A stretch of DNA of 64,000 bases, from the NCBI RefSeq assembly GCF_052857255.1, contig NC_135498.1, forward strand, positions 113,523,223 through 113,587,222, given 5' to 3'. A program made the position numbers and the translations under genes. This document shows positions 54,272 through 62,990 of the stretch, piece after piece. Origin of the DNA: Amblyomma americanum. Taxonomy: Eukaryota > Arthropoda > Arachnida > Ixodida > Ixodidae. The notes beneath the pieces are model-generated. The model did no database searches, was not told the origin of the DNA, and worked only from the letters and a program-made list of their open reading frames with translations. How positions within the stretch are numbered: position 1 is the stretch's first letter; every line of letters begins with the position of its first letter.

Positions 54272-56185
54272 ATGAATGGATAATGCCGAACACTATAAAT
54301 TGGGCGGTGGCTCAAGCCGCCTAGCCATGACTTATGAAATTTTAATCTTGTCTTGAATTTAGCCGCCAATCAGAAAACCTTCGCTTGGTTAGTTCTACCT
54401 GTTTAAAATCTACCTTTTCTTCACTGTCCTTAAACCCCAATGCCTTGGATCAATCAGCCCTGTTGCTTTCCACAGTAATGTGAAGCCTCTTACAGAAAAG
54501 TATCAAGTGTTTAGCCGTTTCCTCCTCCTCTCCGCACGCAACGCACAATGTGTCTATATCAAGGTACCTGACTCTATATGTCTTAGTCCGCAAAACTCTC
54601 GTCTTGGCCTCAAACAACAAAGAGCTTCCCTTACAATTATTATAGATATTTTCTTTGGCAATTTCCTGCTTAAAAATCCTGTATGTTCCCAGTGCTGATT
54701 TGGTCAGCATCCTTGTTTTCCAAAAAGCTCTGTTTCATTAACCTCCTTCTTAACTGATAACTGCTGATTTGCCCCCTACTGCTGTCCAGATATTTTATTG
54801 TCAATTTTATAGTCTGCTTTCTACATTTCGTATCAACATTCCTTATATGCAGGTATCTGAAAACTTTCCTAGCCCACTGCTTTTTCCCCATTTTTCTCAA
54901 TCGCTCCTCAAATGCTATCTTACTGCTAGCTTCTCTGCTCTCGAACGACGCCCATCCCATATCACCTTGTACCCTCTGATTTGGTATATTGCCACGTGCT
55001 CCCGAAGATAGCCTCCCTACGCCACGTTGTTTGATTTCTAACCTTGCTTGAACATCTGGTCTCATGCACAGGACCTCATTACCGAAAGTCGGGCTAGGAA
55101 CCATCACCCCTTTCCAGATCCCTCTTACCACTTCATACCTATTGTAATTCCACAGTGCCCTATTTTTCATGACACTGCATTTCTACTACCTTTATTCGTT
55201 ACATATTTTTCATGCTCTGTCAGATACTCAGCACCTCTATTTATCCACACCCCAAGATACTTGTACTCATCCACTATTTCTAGCGTGAACTCCTGTATTC
55301 TATGCTCGCCGACCTCATCATTAAATATCACGACTGCAGATTTTTCCTAACTAAACTTGCAACCTAATCTATCTCCCTCTGTACCACATATGTCTATCAA
55401 CTTCTGCAAATCTTCCTTGCTGTCAGCCATTAGCACTATATCATCGGCGTATATTAGTCCCGGTAATGACTTTTTACTCAATTCTCCTTGCTTGAAAAAA
55501 GAACGGTTGAAGACTAGTCCACTCCTCTCTACCTTGGTCTCCAACCCTTGCAGGTACAACATGAACAACAAAGGAGGCAGAGGACATCCTTTCCTAAGCC
55601 ACCGCTGTATACCACAGCCTCTGATAACTTTTTTCTCATTTTATAAGCACTCTGGTACCTTTATATATATCTTTTAAAAGATTAATTACACCATCTTTCA
55701 CATCCAATGTGCCCAGTATGCCCCACAGATACTCTTGAATAACGTTGTCGTAGGCTCCCTTAATATCCAGAAATGCCAGCCTTAGGGGCCTGTGTTCCTT
55801 TTCAGCAATCTCTATACACTTCGTTAATGAAAACAGATTGTCCTCCAACCTCCTTTGTTCCCGGAACCCATTTTGTAACTCCCCTACCACCCCCTCGTTC
55901 TCCACCCAAGCTTGCAATCTGTCTTTTATAATCTGCATCACCACTCTCTACACCACAGATGTGACTGTTATGGGACTGTAGTTACTTACGTGAGCTTTGT
56001 CCCCCTTTGCCTTATATATCATGTTCATTGTACTTAATCGCCATTCTTCGGGTACTTTCCCATCCACTATCATTTTATTCACTATCTGTATTATTGTTTG
56101 CTTGGATTTTGGTCCTGGCTGCTTTATTAACATAATCGAAATATCATCTGGTCCTGTTGACGTGCCAGTAGACGTCTTCTATATA
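54272..56185 (-). mobile_element. 5'-truncated LINE with (CATC)n tail
   Basis: Minus-strand LINE from within the RT fingers (about 56185) to the 3' end. The 3' UTR ends with GCGGCTTGAGCCACCGCCC, which folds through GGCGG and CCGCC, then runs into the (CATC)n tail. Stops and frameshifts are spread through the coding region. No RNase H is visible. The clade is uncertain. Confidence 0.8.
54450..56180 (-). pseudogene. LINE RT and C-terminal Cys/His domain relic
   Basis: In order on the minus strand: IVNKMIVDGKVPEEWRLS and NMIYKAKGDKAHVSNYSPIT (55948-56133), ELQNGFREQRRLEDNLFSLT and LAFLDIKGAYDNVIQEYLW (motif A, 55636-55944), then LLFMLYLQGLE and PGLIYADDIVLMADSKEDLQ (YADD kept, about 55450). After it come WNYNRYEVVRGIWKG and GDMGWASFESREASSKI (54670-55170), and finally CVACGEEEETAKHLILFC, a C-C-H-C end motif (54450-54710). 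The ordered domains are convincing. Several frameshifts separate them. Confidence 0.85.
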
Positions 56186-56196
56186 TATTTCTAATA

Positions 56197-56212
56197 TAGC
56201 GCCATCTAGCGG
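56197..56212 (-). promoter_or_regulatory. CTCF-core-like motif
   Basis: The reverse complement CCGCTAGATGGCGCTA matches the bilaterian CTCF core (CCRSYAGRKGGCRSYA) at every position by my reading. It lies at the junction between the LINE truncation point and unassigned DNA. Binding is untested. Confidence 0.35.
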
Positions 56213-56436
56213 CCGCCACAGCAATTAACATAAATAGGTCAGGCTAGCCCGAAAAAATGGCGCTACACATACGCACCAACACTTGTTTTGCGGAATCATT
56301 TCCAGTGAAAAAAATAAATCAGTCTCGAAACTTTACAGACAGAGGTTTCTATCTTCATAGGGATCGTCGCTCTTCTCTTGAAGTGCGATTGTGTTTTGAA
56401 AAATAACTTGAATCATGGCCTAAAAATACAACATGC

Positions 56437-57000
56437 CTAAAGAACAGAATACAAAACGAGCTTATAGCATCGCAATACGCTCCGATGATATTTTCTATTG
56501 CCGGATGCCTGCAAGGGAAAAAAACGTCTTTCATATGTTGCCTCCTGTACTTCTACGTCTCCTGTACTAGGATTCTTTCGTGAAGTAAAGAACAGAACAG
56601 TGTTACTTTCCGGTGCACCTGAAAGAGCTATCACTGCAGACAGCGGCTCAATATTTTCCGCAGTCAGCATGTCCTTATTTGTCTTGGTAAGGTTGAAGGT
56701 TGAAATTCATGACCAAAAAGAGCTGATTGGTCATGTCAGGCGGCTCATATATAAATTTTAGTTCCGACGTAGGGAGGCGTAAGTGAAGTCTGGTTGCTTC
56801 GATGTCACGGCCACCATGTCTTGCATGTTTGAGGAGTCGAAGATAAACGCAAAGAGCGTAGCAAATATATAATCTCCGGGCATTGCTTTGTGAACTCCTC
56901 AAACCTTTGTTCTTACCTCGTGTGCCTTGTCTCAGTGTTTTTATTTTTTGTTCTTCAGAAAGCGTAACGTTCAATGTCGATAAATTCCAGTTTAGGAAAG
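56437..57000 (-). pseudogene. Penelope-like RT fragment, minus strand
   Basis: The minus frame ending near 56675 contains LKFIYEPPDMTNQLFLVMNF, nearly identical to LKFIYEPPDTNNQLFPVMNF in the plus-strand Penelope-like element at 57757-57820. At DNA level CTAAAATTTATATA-GAGCCGC is shared with few changes over about 80 bp. Upstream in minus sense LRLLKHARHGGRDIEATRLH may be the region after the RT motif C. The rest (56437-56670) is less clear. The two copies are in opposite orientation about 1 kb apart. Confidence 0.55.
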
Positions 57001-57169
57001 TGGGAACAAGGTACTACCAGGTTGAATGTTCAGTAATTGTCGCTCTGAATGCATATTCGCTATGTGACTCTTAGCAGGGAGAATACTTCGAGCTGAAGGC
57101 GTTTTTTTTTTCACTGCTTTATAGAGACTAACCAGGTAGAGCTCCAAGAGCTCAGCCTGCTGAAAGCCA

Positions 57170-57990
57170 CTAAATGGACGTTACAATTAGAGCGATATTA
57201 TCAGAACATGAAACCTGGCAGTACGCTGTTTCCGCTTTCCAAAAAAAGGCGTTCATCGTCTTTGAACGAAAGGGACCCTTTCAGCTTGCGAAATTCGGGC
57301 AAGGTGATCGAATTTCTGTCTAATACACGGCGCAATCTTGTATTCGTTTTCAGCGTTGACATGGTAGGCTTGAATTATATGTTTCCTCATCCTTGACTGA
57401 ACAGATACCCAAAAATGTCTGGGGGAAAACAATGAATTAAGCCTGTTCGTGGTTTTGGCGTAATCTTTTTTGGAGTTGCCGTTTATGCATCCGGGGTGCA
57501 CTTTGGTGGCCAGAGAAGGGGCACATACCTCCAGCGGTTCAGTATTTTCATCGGCTGAAGGGTCGTCATAACATTAAATATTACATATTAATTAATACAT
57601 ATTGTTAAGCAGAGAGGATATTGCACTTGAAAAAGATATGAAGAGTAGAACAGACAGCTTCAGGTATGGGGGCGACAATCTTGTGAGGCTACCAAATAAG
57701 GCGGGCCACAAAGTTGTGAACAACATAATGAAAGTGCTTTCTAGCAAGGCGCGGTAACTAAAATTTATATACGAACCGCCTGACACGAACAATCAGCTCT
57801 TTCCGGTCATGAATTTCAAGCTTTAACCTTACTAAGTGTGCTGGAGGTATCCACTAAGGTCTGTGAACCATTTGCTTGATATTGACACGAATCACTCGAA
57901 GCTGGCCAAAAACGGAATCGCCATGGTGGCCTAGGAGTAGCAGTCAGTAATTGCTGTATTCACGAGGGTAACACAAGCTTCACACTAAAT
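57170..57990 (+). pseudogene. Penelope-like reverse transcriptase relic
   Basis: The open part 57208-57396 has NERDPFSLRNSGKVIEFL and VFVFSVDMVGLNYMFPH, which is PLE RT motif A with its Asp. Later frames give GTYLQRFSIFIG (the LQ-G-IG region, near 57510), then FRYGGDNLV at about 57659-57685, where the usual Y-x-DD has GGD, so one catalytic Asp is lost. LKFIYEPPDTNNQLFPVMNF (57757) and HSKLAKNGIAMVA (57890) complete the PLE-specific C-terminal motifs. The assignment rests on this order of motifs, read by eye across frameshifts. Confidence 0.65.
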
Positions 57991-58289
57991 GATCTCAATG
58001 CAGAGCAGCAGTGGGAATAGGGTGCTTCATTTATATGTAATGGGCAGCTTCAGTGAATGAAGTCGGAGAAAAGAAAGGGGTTGAAAACCGCACGAATGTC
58101 ACTACGTAAAGAGTGGTAGTAATGCCACTAGTATAGAGGCTGTCGCACAGATGGAAGTGCCTGATAAATTCGGTTCCAACGTAGCATTTTTTGCTCCATG
58201 AAAACTGAGTAAGATCCTTGCTTCTTTCAAAAACAAGATAGATAACCGCGCAAAGACAGAAAGATCTGGTGTAAGTCACAGCACACAAT

Positions 58290-58570
58290 ATGTTCAGTGT
58301 AATGTTGCAGTATTATACCGAGTTCCGCTCTCGTGTGTCCATGTATACGTGGTTAATAGACCGGTGCCTCAATAACGCTTGTCGGAACATAAGTTGTTAT
58401 CGAGGCTCAGTCTTGTCATACTTGGTGGCATATCGTAAACCCTGCGATTGCACTTCTTACAGGGTCAAACGGTTGTGTTTTATAACCACAAAGATCAGTG
58501 TGTGCCTGTAATCATAGAGGCATTCTGTACCTACCCGAAAGTGTACTCGTGTCTGAGCAAAGCATCTGCT
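58290..58570 (+). pseudogene. GIY-YIG endonuclease relic of the PLE
   Basis: Frame at 58296 reads VAVLYRVPLSCVHVYVVNRP, where the GIY and YIG triplets of PLE endonucleases should be (VxxIPLxCGxxYIGQTGR pattern). Both are replaced. LHFLQGQTVVFYNHKDQCVP, then VIIEAFCTYPKVYSCLSKAS fit the downstream helix with the catalytic Glu (IIEAF) kept. This domain cleaves target DNA for PLE insertion. Here it is dead. Confidence 0.6.
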
Positions 58571-58579
58571 GCACAGACA

Positions 58580-60090
58580 CGCCGTTATGAAAAGCAACTG
58601 ATTCATGAAAGGTTGCGCGACTGGTGCAGTCGTTTATGCTTACTGACGACCAACAGGGCCCTCTGAAGCACTTTCCGCGGCATGGAAAGGGGGCGGCAGA
58701 TCAAAGATTATGCAGAGCATATTAGACACGGCTTACAGCGAACGCCAGAGGAGTTTGCAGATCACGCTTCAGTCCTTTTCTTCACGAATCATGCACAGTA
58801 TTCGACTAACCCACCGAAAAAATGCGTGATTGGTAAAACAAAGAGACCATCACAATTTACCAAATTAGTGTTATTGGCTGCTATCGAGAAGAGAAAGAAA
58901 GAAAATTGAAAGCCTTTTTGACATTTTAAACGAGGTATGGCAAGGAGGAAAAATTCCACTCTACTGGAAACACTCGGCGTTTGTCCCAATGCGAGAGCCT
59001 TGGAAACCTCCCAGAAGCCTAAAATTTCTGCACTTATCTCGAAAACGCCCTCAATTTGCAAGATGTATGAAAATATGATGGCCACGGCCTATCATGGTGG
59101 TTGGAAAATGAACGAAACTACCATTTTCGACAAATTGGGTACCGTACATGTCTTGACACACAAACTGGGTTGACTATACTGGCTGAAGAGGTCATACATG
59201 TGTCTCCGCACTGCCGTGCCTACCGATGTAGCGATGGCATAGCACAACGTGTTGCATGCCAGGAGCATTGATAACATGATACGTATCGGCAGTCCTCTAC
59301 AGGTTATAAATGTGCTACATAATCTGCTCAAGGATAGTCCGTTTTCTATCCGGATGATGGGACATCAAATCGATTAATACAGCTCAGCAGAGGCATGCCC
59401 CAAGGTTCAGTTTTGGTACCTTTGCTGTTTAATATCACAGACATATCATTGGCGTGGAAATTTGCTGAAATACCGCAGGTGCAGCTCATTACTTACGTAG
59501 ACGATGGCATGATTTGGCCTGGTCACAAACAGCTTGAGACACATAATTTTTATGTGCCAAAGACCGTCCATACACTAGACGAGCACGTCCGTGATGTAGG
59601 CCTGGACCTGTCACTAGGAAAGTCCAGCTACATTAATGTTGTAAACAAGAATGTCAGAATGCAATTGGCAACTATGAGAGTCACGCTGAGGACTGCAAAT
59701 CAGGTATTACAAGTAAACGAGTTGAAAGTCCTTGGGATAGACATTCATAAATTCGGCATAGGAACACAATGGCTCCATAGGATGAAAAAAGCAGCAGAGA
59801 CTTTGAACTTCAAACAAATTTCGTCTAGGGGAGGAGGAGACCGAACAGATATGGGAAGATGTCTTATGCAATCGGTGCTTTAGCCCAGGGTACTCTACCA
59901 CGCCCAGTTCAAACGATTCATGAGAAGTTGGAAACAACAAATACGAATGCAATGTGGCGCACCATCAGCCACTTACCAAAGGTTACACTCATCCCGATTC
60001 ACCAAGAGTGCACAGCTGAATACACTAACAGACCTAGCTGAACAGAGAGAGGCAACAAGACTCTGAAGCGAAAGTATGTTATGCCCATAC
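58580..60090 (+). pseudogene. LINE reverse transcriptase relic
   Basis: Pieces in order: GLQRTPEEFADHASVLFFTN and GKTKRPSQFTKLVLLAAIEK (58682-58909), a degraded finger region, then an open 162-codon frame (59395-59883). That frame reads MPQGSVLVPLLFNI, LITYVDDGMIWPG (Y-x-DD kept), VRDVGLDLSLGKSSYINV, ELKVLGIDIHKFGIGTQWLH and MGRCLMQSVL. RT motif A is not preserved. The frames between 58900 and 59390 hold stops. No activity is possible. Confidence 0.75.
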
Positions 60091-60106
60091 AGCCTCGTAC
60101 AGTGCA

Positions 60107-60340
60107 GTCGCCGCGGTGGCTCAGTGGTTATGGCGCTCGGCTGCTGACTCGAAAGGCACAGGTTCAATCTCGGCCGCGGCGGTCAAATTACGATGGCGGC
60201 CAAATTCTAGAAGCCCGTGTACAGTCCAATGCAAGTGCTCGTTAATGAACCCCAGGTGGTAAAAATTTCCCGAGACCATCACTACGGCGTCCCTCATTAC
60301 CCTAGTCTCTTTGCGACGTTAACCAAAACCAAACCTTTTA
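60107..60340 (+). mobile_element. tRNA-derived SINE nested in LINE
   Basis: The head CGCCGCGGTGGCTCAGTGG, a B box AGGTTCAATCTCGG and closing CCGCGGCGG are clear, followed by AATTACGATGGCGGCCAAAT, GTGCTCGTTAATGAACCCC and CAGGTGGTAAAAATTTCCCG. The tail TCTCTTTGCGACGTTAACC ends with AAACCAAACC. It belongs to the same tail type as 2205 and 43588. Flanks TACAGTGCAG and TACACTGCGG could be a diverged target duplication. Confidence 0.85.
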
Positions 60341-60634
60341 CACTGCGGTGGCAGTGCAAACACCTACAATGGCTTATCCTCCTCCATGGGAAATGACGAA
60401 TATTACGACACACAAGGCGACTAAACTTTTTAGTATAGAGAGGCTACGAATATGACCTCTGGCTGATGCATGCCCAAGAACATGCATTGCGTATACGGAC
60501 GGGTCGATTATGGAAAAGGGCAATAGACAGATGCCACTAGCCCTACACAGAGAGAGCTAAACGTAGATCACAAATACGTATCAGACCATCAGGATGCGCT
60601 TGTGATAGACTTGCGCAATCGGTGATGCTATGGA
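60341..60634 (+). pseudogene. LINE RNase H, first part
   Basis: After the SINE the LINE sense resumes. CIAYTDGSIMEKGN near 60480 is the first RNase H motif with its catalytic Asp. Stops follow within 30 codons. The domain continues only after the Gypsy fragment, at 61190. Confidence 0.6.
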
Positions 60635-61170
60635 AGCCGTACATAAAATAAACCTTTCACCTCTAAGATATCGCGTTCTTCTTGGCTATGTCAAATTTCG
60701 CGCCGTCGCTGACTTCCCATAACCGACCACATTAAAAGTTCGCAGTTTTATAGGCTTATGCTCATATTGCCGCCGTTTCATCCGCATTTTCGGCTGCGTC
60801 ATCGTACCTTTACCGCAGCTTCATGCTTGCAGCCCGAACCTCTCGTCTTAGTCACCAGCCTGCGATATCGCGTTCAGCACATTGTGTCGCCTCCTGGTCT
60901 CCCCCGAGAACTTCGCTATTTTTATCCCGCCTCTTCGACAGAAAATCAAACGGATGCGAGAGGTGTTGGCTTGGGCGAAGTTCTACTACCCCGCACCTCC
61001 ACCAAGCGTATAGGTGTTTATTCGAAGCACAGGTCGGTTGGCGTTGGTCGAACGGCGAAACGACGGATACACCCACAGGCGTTACTCAAAATCCCCAGCT
61101 GCACGTCGTCTACCTCTTCGCTGCGCTGGTTGAACTCCTGCCGGCCACTCACTGAGTGTCACTCAGGAGC
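60635..61170 (+). pseudogene. Ty3/Gypsy RT thumb and RNase H fragment
   Basis: Frames give LLGYVKFRAVADFP, a stop, VRSFIGLCSYCRRFIRIFG (the Gypsy FLGLxxYYRRFI thumb motif, near 60745) and then, after a frameshift, ENQTDARGVGLGEVLLPR (the TDASxxGxGAVL motif of Gypsy RNase H, near 60945). The order and spacing are right for pol from RT C-terminus into RNase H. No LTR or other pol part adjoins it, so it is an isolated fragment lying inside the LINE. Confidence 0.65.
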
Positions 61171-61189
61171 TTCATGCACTAGACAAGAA

Positions 61190-61450
61190 GACAAAGATGC
61201 GCATCGAGATACACTGGGCACAAGACCATGCTGAGAATGCTGAGCATAGAAAAGTATACAATCTTACGCACCAAGCTGCAAACACTAATGCATACCCCCC
61301 CCCCCCAAATATCCGTTTTGGTGCCTGCTGCACTCTCCCGATCTTAGCATCCTCCTTAAGAGAAAGTACACATGCCCTCATTCTCCCGTGCATTTCCCCA
61401 CCAGTCAGTAACCTTACGAGGCCTGAGGAAGTATTCCTCAAGGCAAGCCT
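61190..61450 (+). pseudogene. LINE RNase H and C-terminal region, second part
   Basis: An open frame from 61197 reads MRIEIHWAQDHAENAEHRKV, then a spacer with a C-run (61296-61305), then ISPPVSNLTRPEEVFLKASL. The HWxxxHAxxxEN pattern is the last RNase H motif (HAGxxGNE-like), and the P-rich NLTRPEE segment is typical downstream of it in I-clade ORF2. It continues the domain started at 60480. Confidence 0.6.
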
Positions 61451-61630
61451 TACAGGGGGCTGCAGAAGGTTTGATAGGTGGATGAAGTTAAGAAGTTTCC
61501 GGGCATACTGTGGCCGCAGGTGGCAAAGGACAGGGTTAATTGTAGAGTTGTGGAAGAGGCCTTTGTCTTCCAGTAAGCATAGTCAGTCTGGTGGTGTGAC
61601 GACGGCCTTACTACTCAGGGCATCGCTGAA
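61451..61630 (+). mobile_element. RTE-like LINE 3' end fragment
   Basis: Frame sense VDEVKKFPGILWPQVAKDRV and then VNCRVVEEAFVFQ resembles the end of RTE-type ORF2 (W-x-x-x-AxDRxxWR pattern). I recall a similar abundant tick LINE 3' end with GGTGGATGAAGTTAAGAAG and GGCAAAGGACAGGGTTAAT. A stop and TCAGTCTGG follow, where a trinucleotide tail would normally start. It is a short 3' fragment. Confidence 0.6.
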
Positions 61631-61769
61631 GGGAACGTATCCTTGCTCTACGAAAGACATATTTGTGTAGCCCGAGGTATTGTAGCGCTTCGTGACAGGA
61701 CTATTCACCTTCTCTTTATAAGTTTCAGTTTGTAGCACCATGACTGCCTGAGCACAGTACAATTTCTCA
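61631..61769. other. Spacer
   Basis: Short stretch without recognisable content between the RTE-like fragment and the next Gypsy relic. Confidence 0.3.
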
Positions 61770-62990
61770 TGCTTAAGAGATTAGTGCTCCCAACGGTTTC
61801 CCCATCGTCTCTGGCCTTTCCGACGACGTTCCACATCCAGTGCATCCTCTTCCTGGCAAGCTCAACGTTAAAGAAAAGTGGTCGCCGTCGGAGAAATTAC
61901 GCCTTATGGCCGTCCTGCATTCTTTCGGCGACTCTTTCGCTCTATCGTCCAAAATAGGTCAGACGACAGTCACCAAGCATCGCATTATCACCACGGGCAT
62001 AGAACAACCTGTGTGACAGCACCCGTACCGAGTGTCTTCCAAATAAAGAGATGCGATTAACTGCACAGGTCGAGCAGGTGCTGGATGATAAAATAATACA
62101 GTCCTTAACAAGTCCTTGGGGGGTCTTCCGTTGTGCTAGTGAAAAAAGGTGGGTCTCTGCGGCTCTGTGGTGGCTACAGAAAGTTGAACAACGTGACAAA
62201 AGAAGACGGTTGCGCTATTAACCGCATTTATGACTTTTTGGATCGTCTTTAACTCGCACGGTACATTTTGTTCATGGATTTGCGAAGTGGTTATTGCAAA
62301 CTGAAGTTGATGAACGCGACCATGAAAAGGCTGCCTTTATAAAACCCGATGACTTATATGAATTTAAGGTGCTCTGGTTCGGCCTCTGCTCTGCATCCAC
62401 CACATTCCAAAAAATGGTGGACATTGTAGCCTCCGGCCTCAAATGGGAGGTTTGCCTTGTTTATTTAGGCGATGTATTCGTCTTTTCTTAGACATTTCAG
62501 GACCATCTCAACCGCCTTCATGCAGTCCTTCAATCCGTCCGTTCTGCCGGCTTGCATCTAAAGCGGAGAAATGACACCGGAATTTCTAAGCGGCCTTGTC
62601 AGCTTCGATGGCATACATCCTGACCTATAGAACACTACTGCTATTGCGGCGTTTCTGACACCGACCTACAAGCTCTCCCTGCGCAGACGTTTGGGCCTTT
62701 GCACTCACTACGGCGCTTTTAGGTAATTTTTTTAAGATCGCTGAGTACTAAACTCTTCTGACCAAAAAAGGAGTGCCGTTTGTCTGGCGACAGGAACAAC
62801 AAGATGCGTTCACCGAGCTACAAAGACGTTTGCAATTGTCGCCGGAACTAGGTCATTTAACGATGCCGCCCCAGCCGAAGTTCACTCCTATGCGAGCAAC
62901 GTCGAACTCGGGGCAGTCCTAGAGCACTGGCAGGTTGGCGCTGAGCGAGTAGTTGCGTACGCATGCTTTCTGAAAGCGTATGTATTTATG
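61770..62990 (+). pseudogene. Ty3/Gypsy RT and RNase H relic
   Basis: Frames hold TVTKHRIITTGIEQPV (pre-RT linker), VLDDKIIQSLTSPWG, LCGGYRKLNNVTKED, FMDLRSGYCKL (motif A) and EVDERDHEKAAFIKPDDLYE, then VLWFGLCSASTTFQKMVD and CLVYLGDVFVFS (62294-62491), where YLDD reads YLGD. Further on are QDHLNRLHAVLQSVRSAG and, near 62890, VHSYASNVELGAVLEHW (RNase H). The normal Gypsy RT-RNase H order is kept. Many frameshifts and the lost Asp make it inactive. It differs in RNase H sequence from the fragment at 60635. Confidence 0.8.

Larger units (their letters stand above)
57150..58570 (+). mobile_element. Penelope-like retroelement, degraded
   Basis: A plus-strand series of fragments in the order RT then GIY-YIG endonuclease, the architecture of Penelope-like elements (PLEs) that carry an endonuclease. 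It ends near 58570, where the coding sense of the next LINE begins. All frames are broken. Confidence 0.65.
58571..61450 (+). mobile_element. I/R1-like LINE with two nested insertions
   Basis: Coding sense of one LINE can be followed from a pre-RT segment (RRYEKQLIHERLRDWCSRL, then FRGMERGRQIKD at 58680) through RT (59395-59883) and the start of RNase H (about 60485) to its C-terminal part (61190-61440). A SINE (60107-60340) separates RT from RNase H, and a Gypsy pol fragment (about 60635-61170) splits RNase H. Both insertions are in the same orientation. It is a different family from the 3.7-kb LINE, judged by its RT sequence. Confidence 0.7.
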
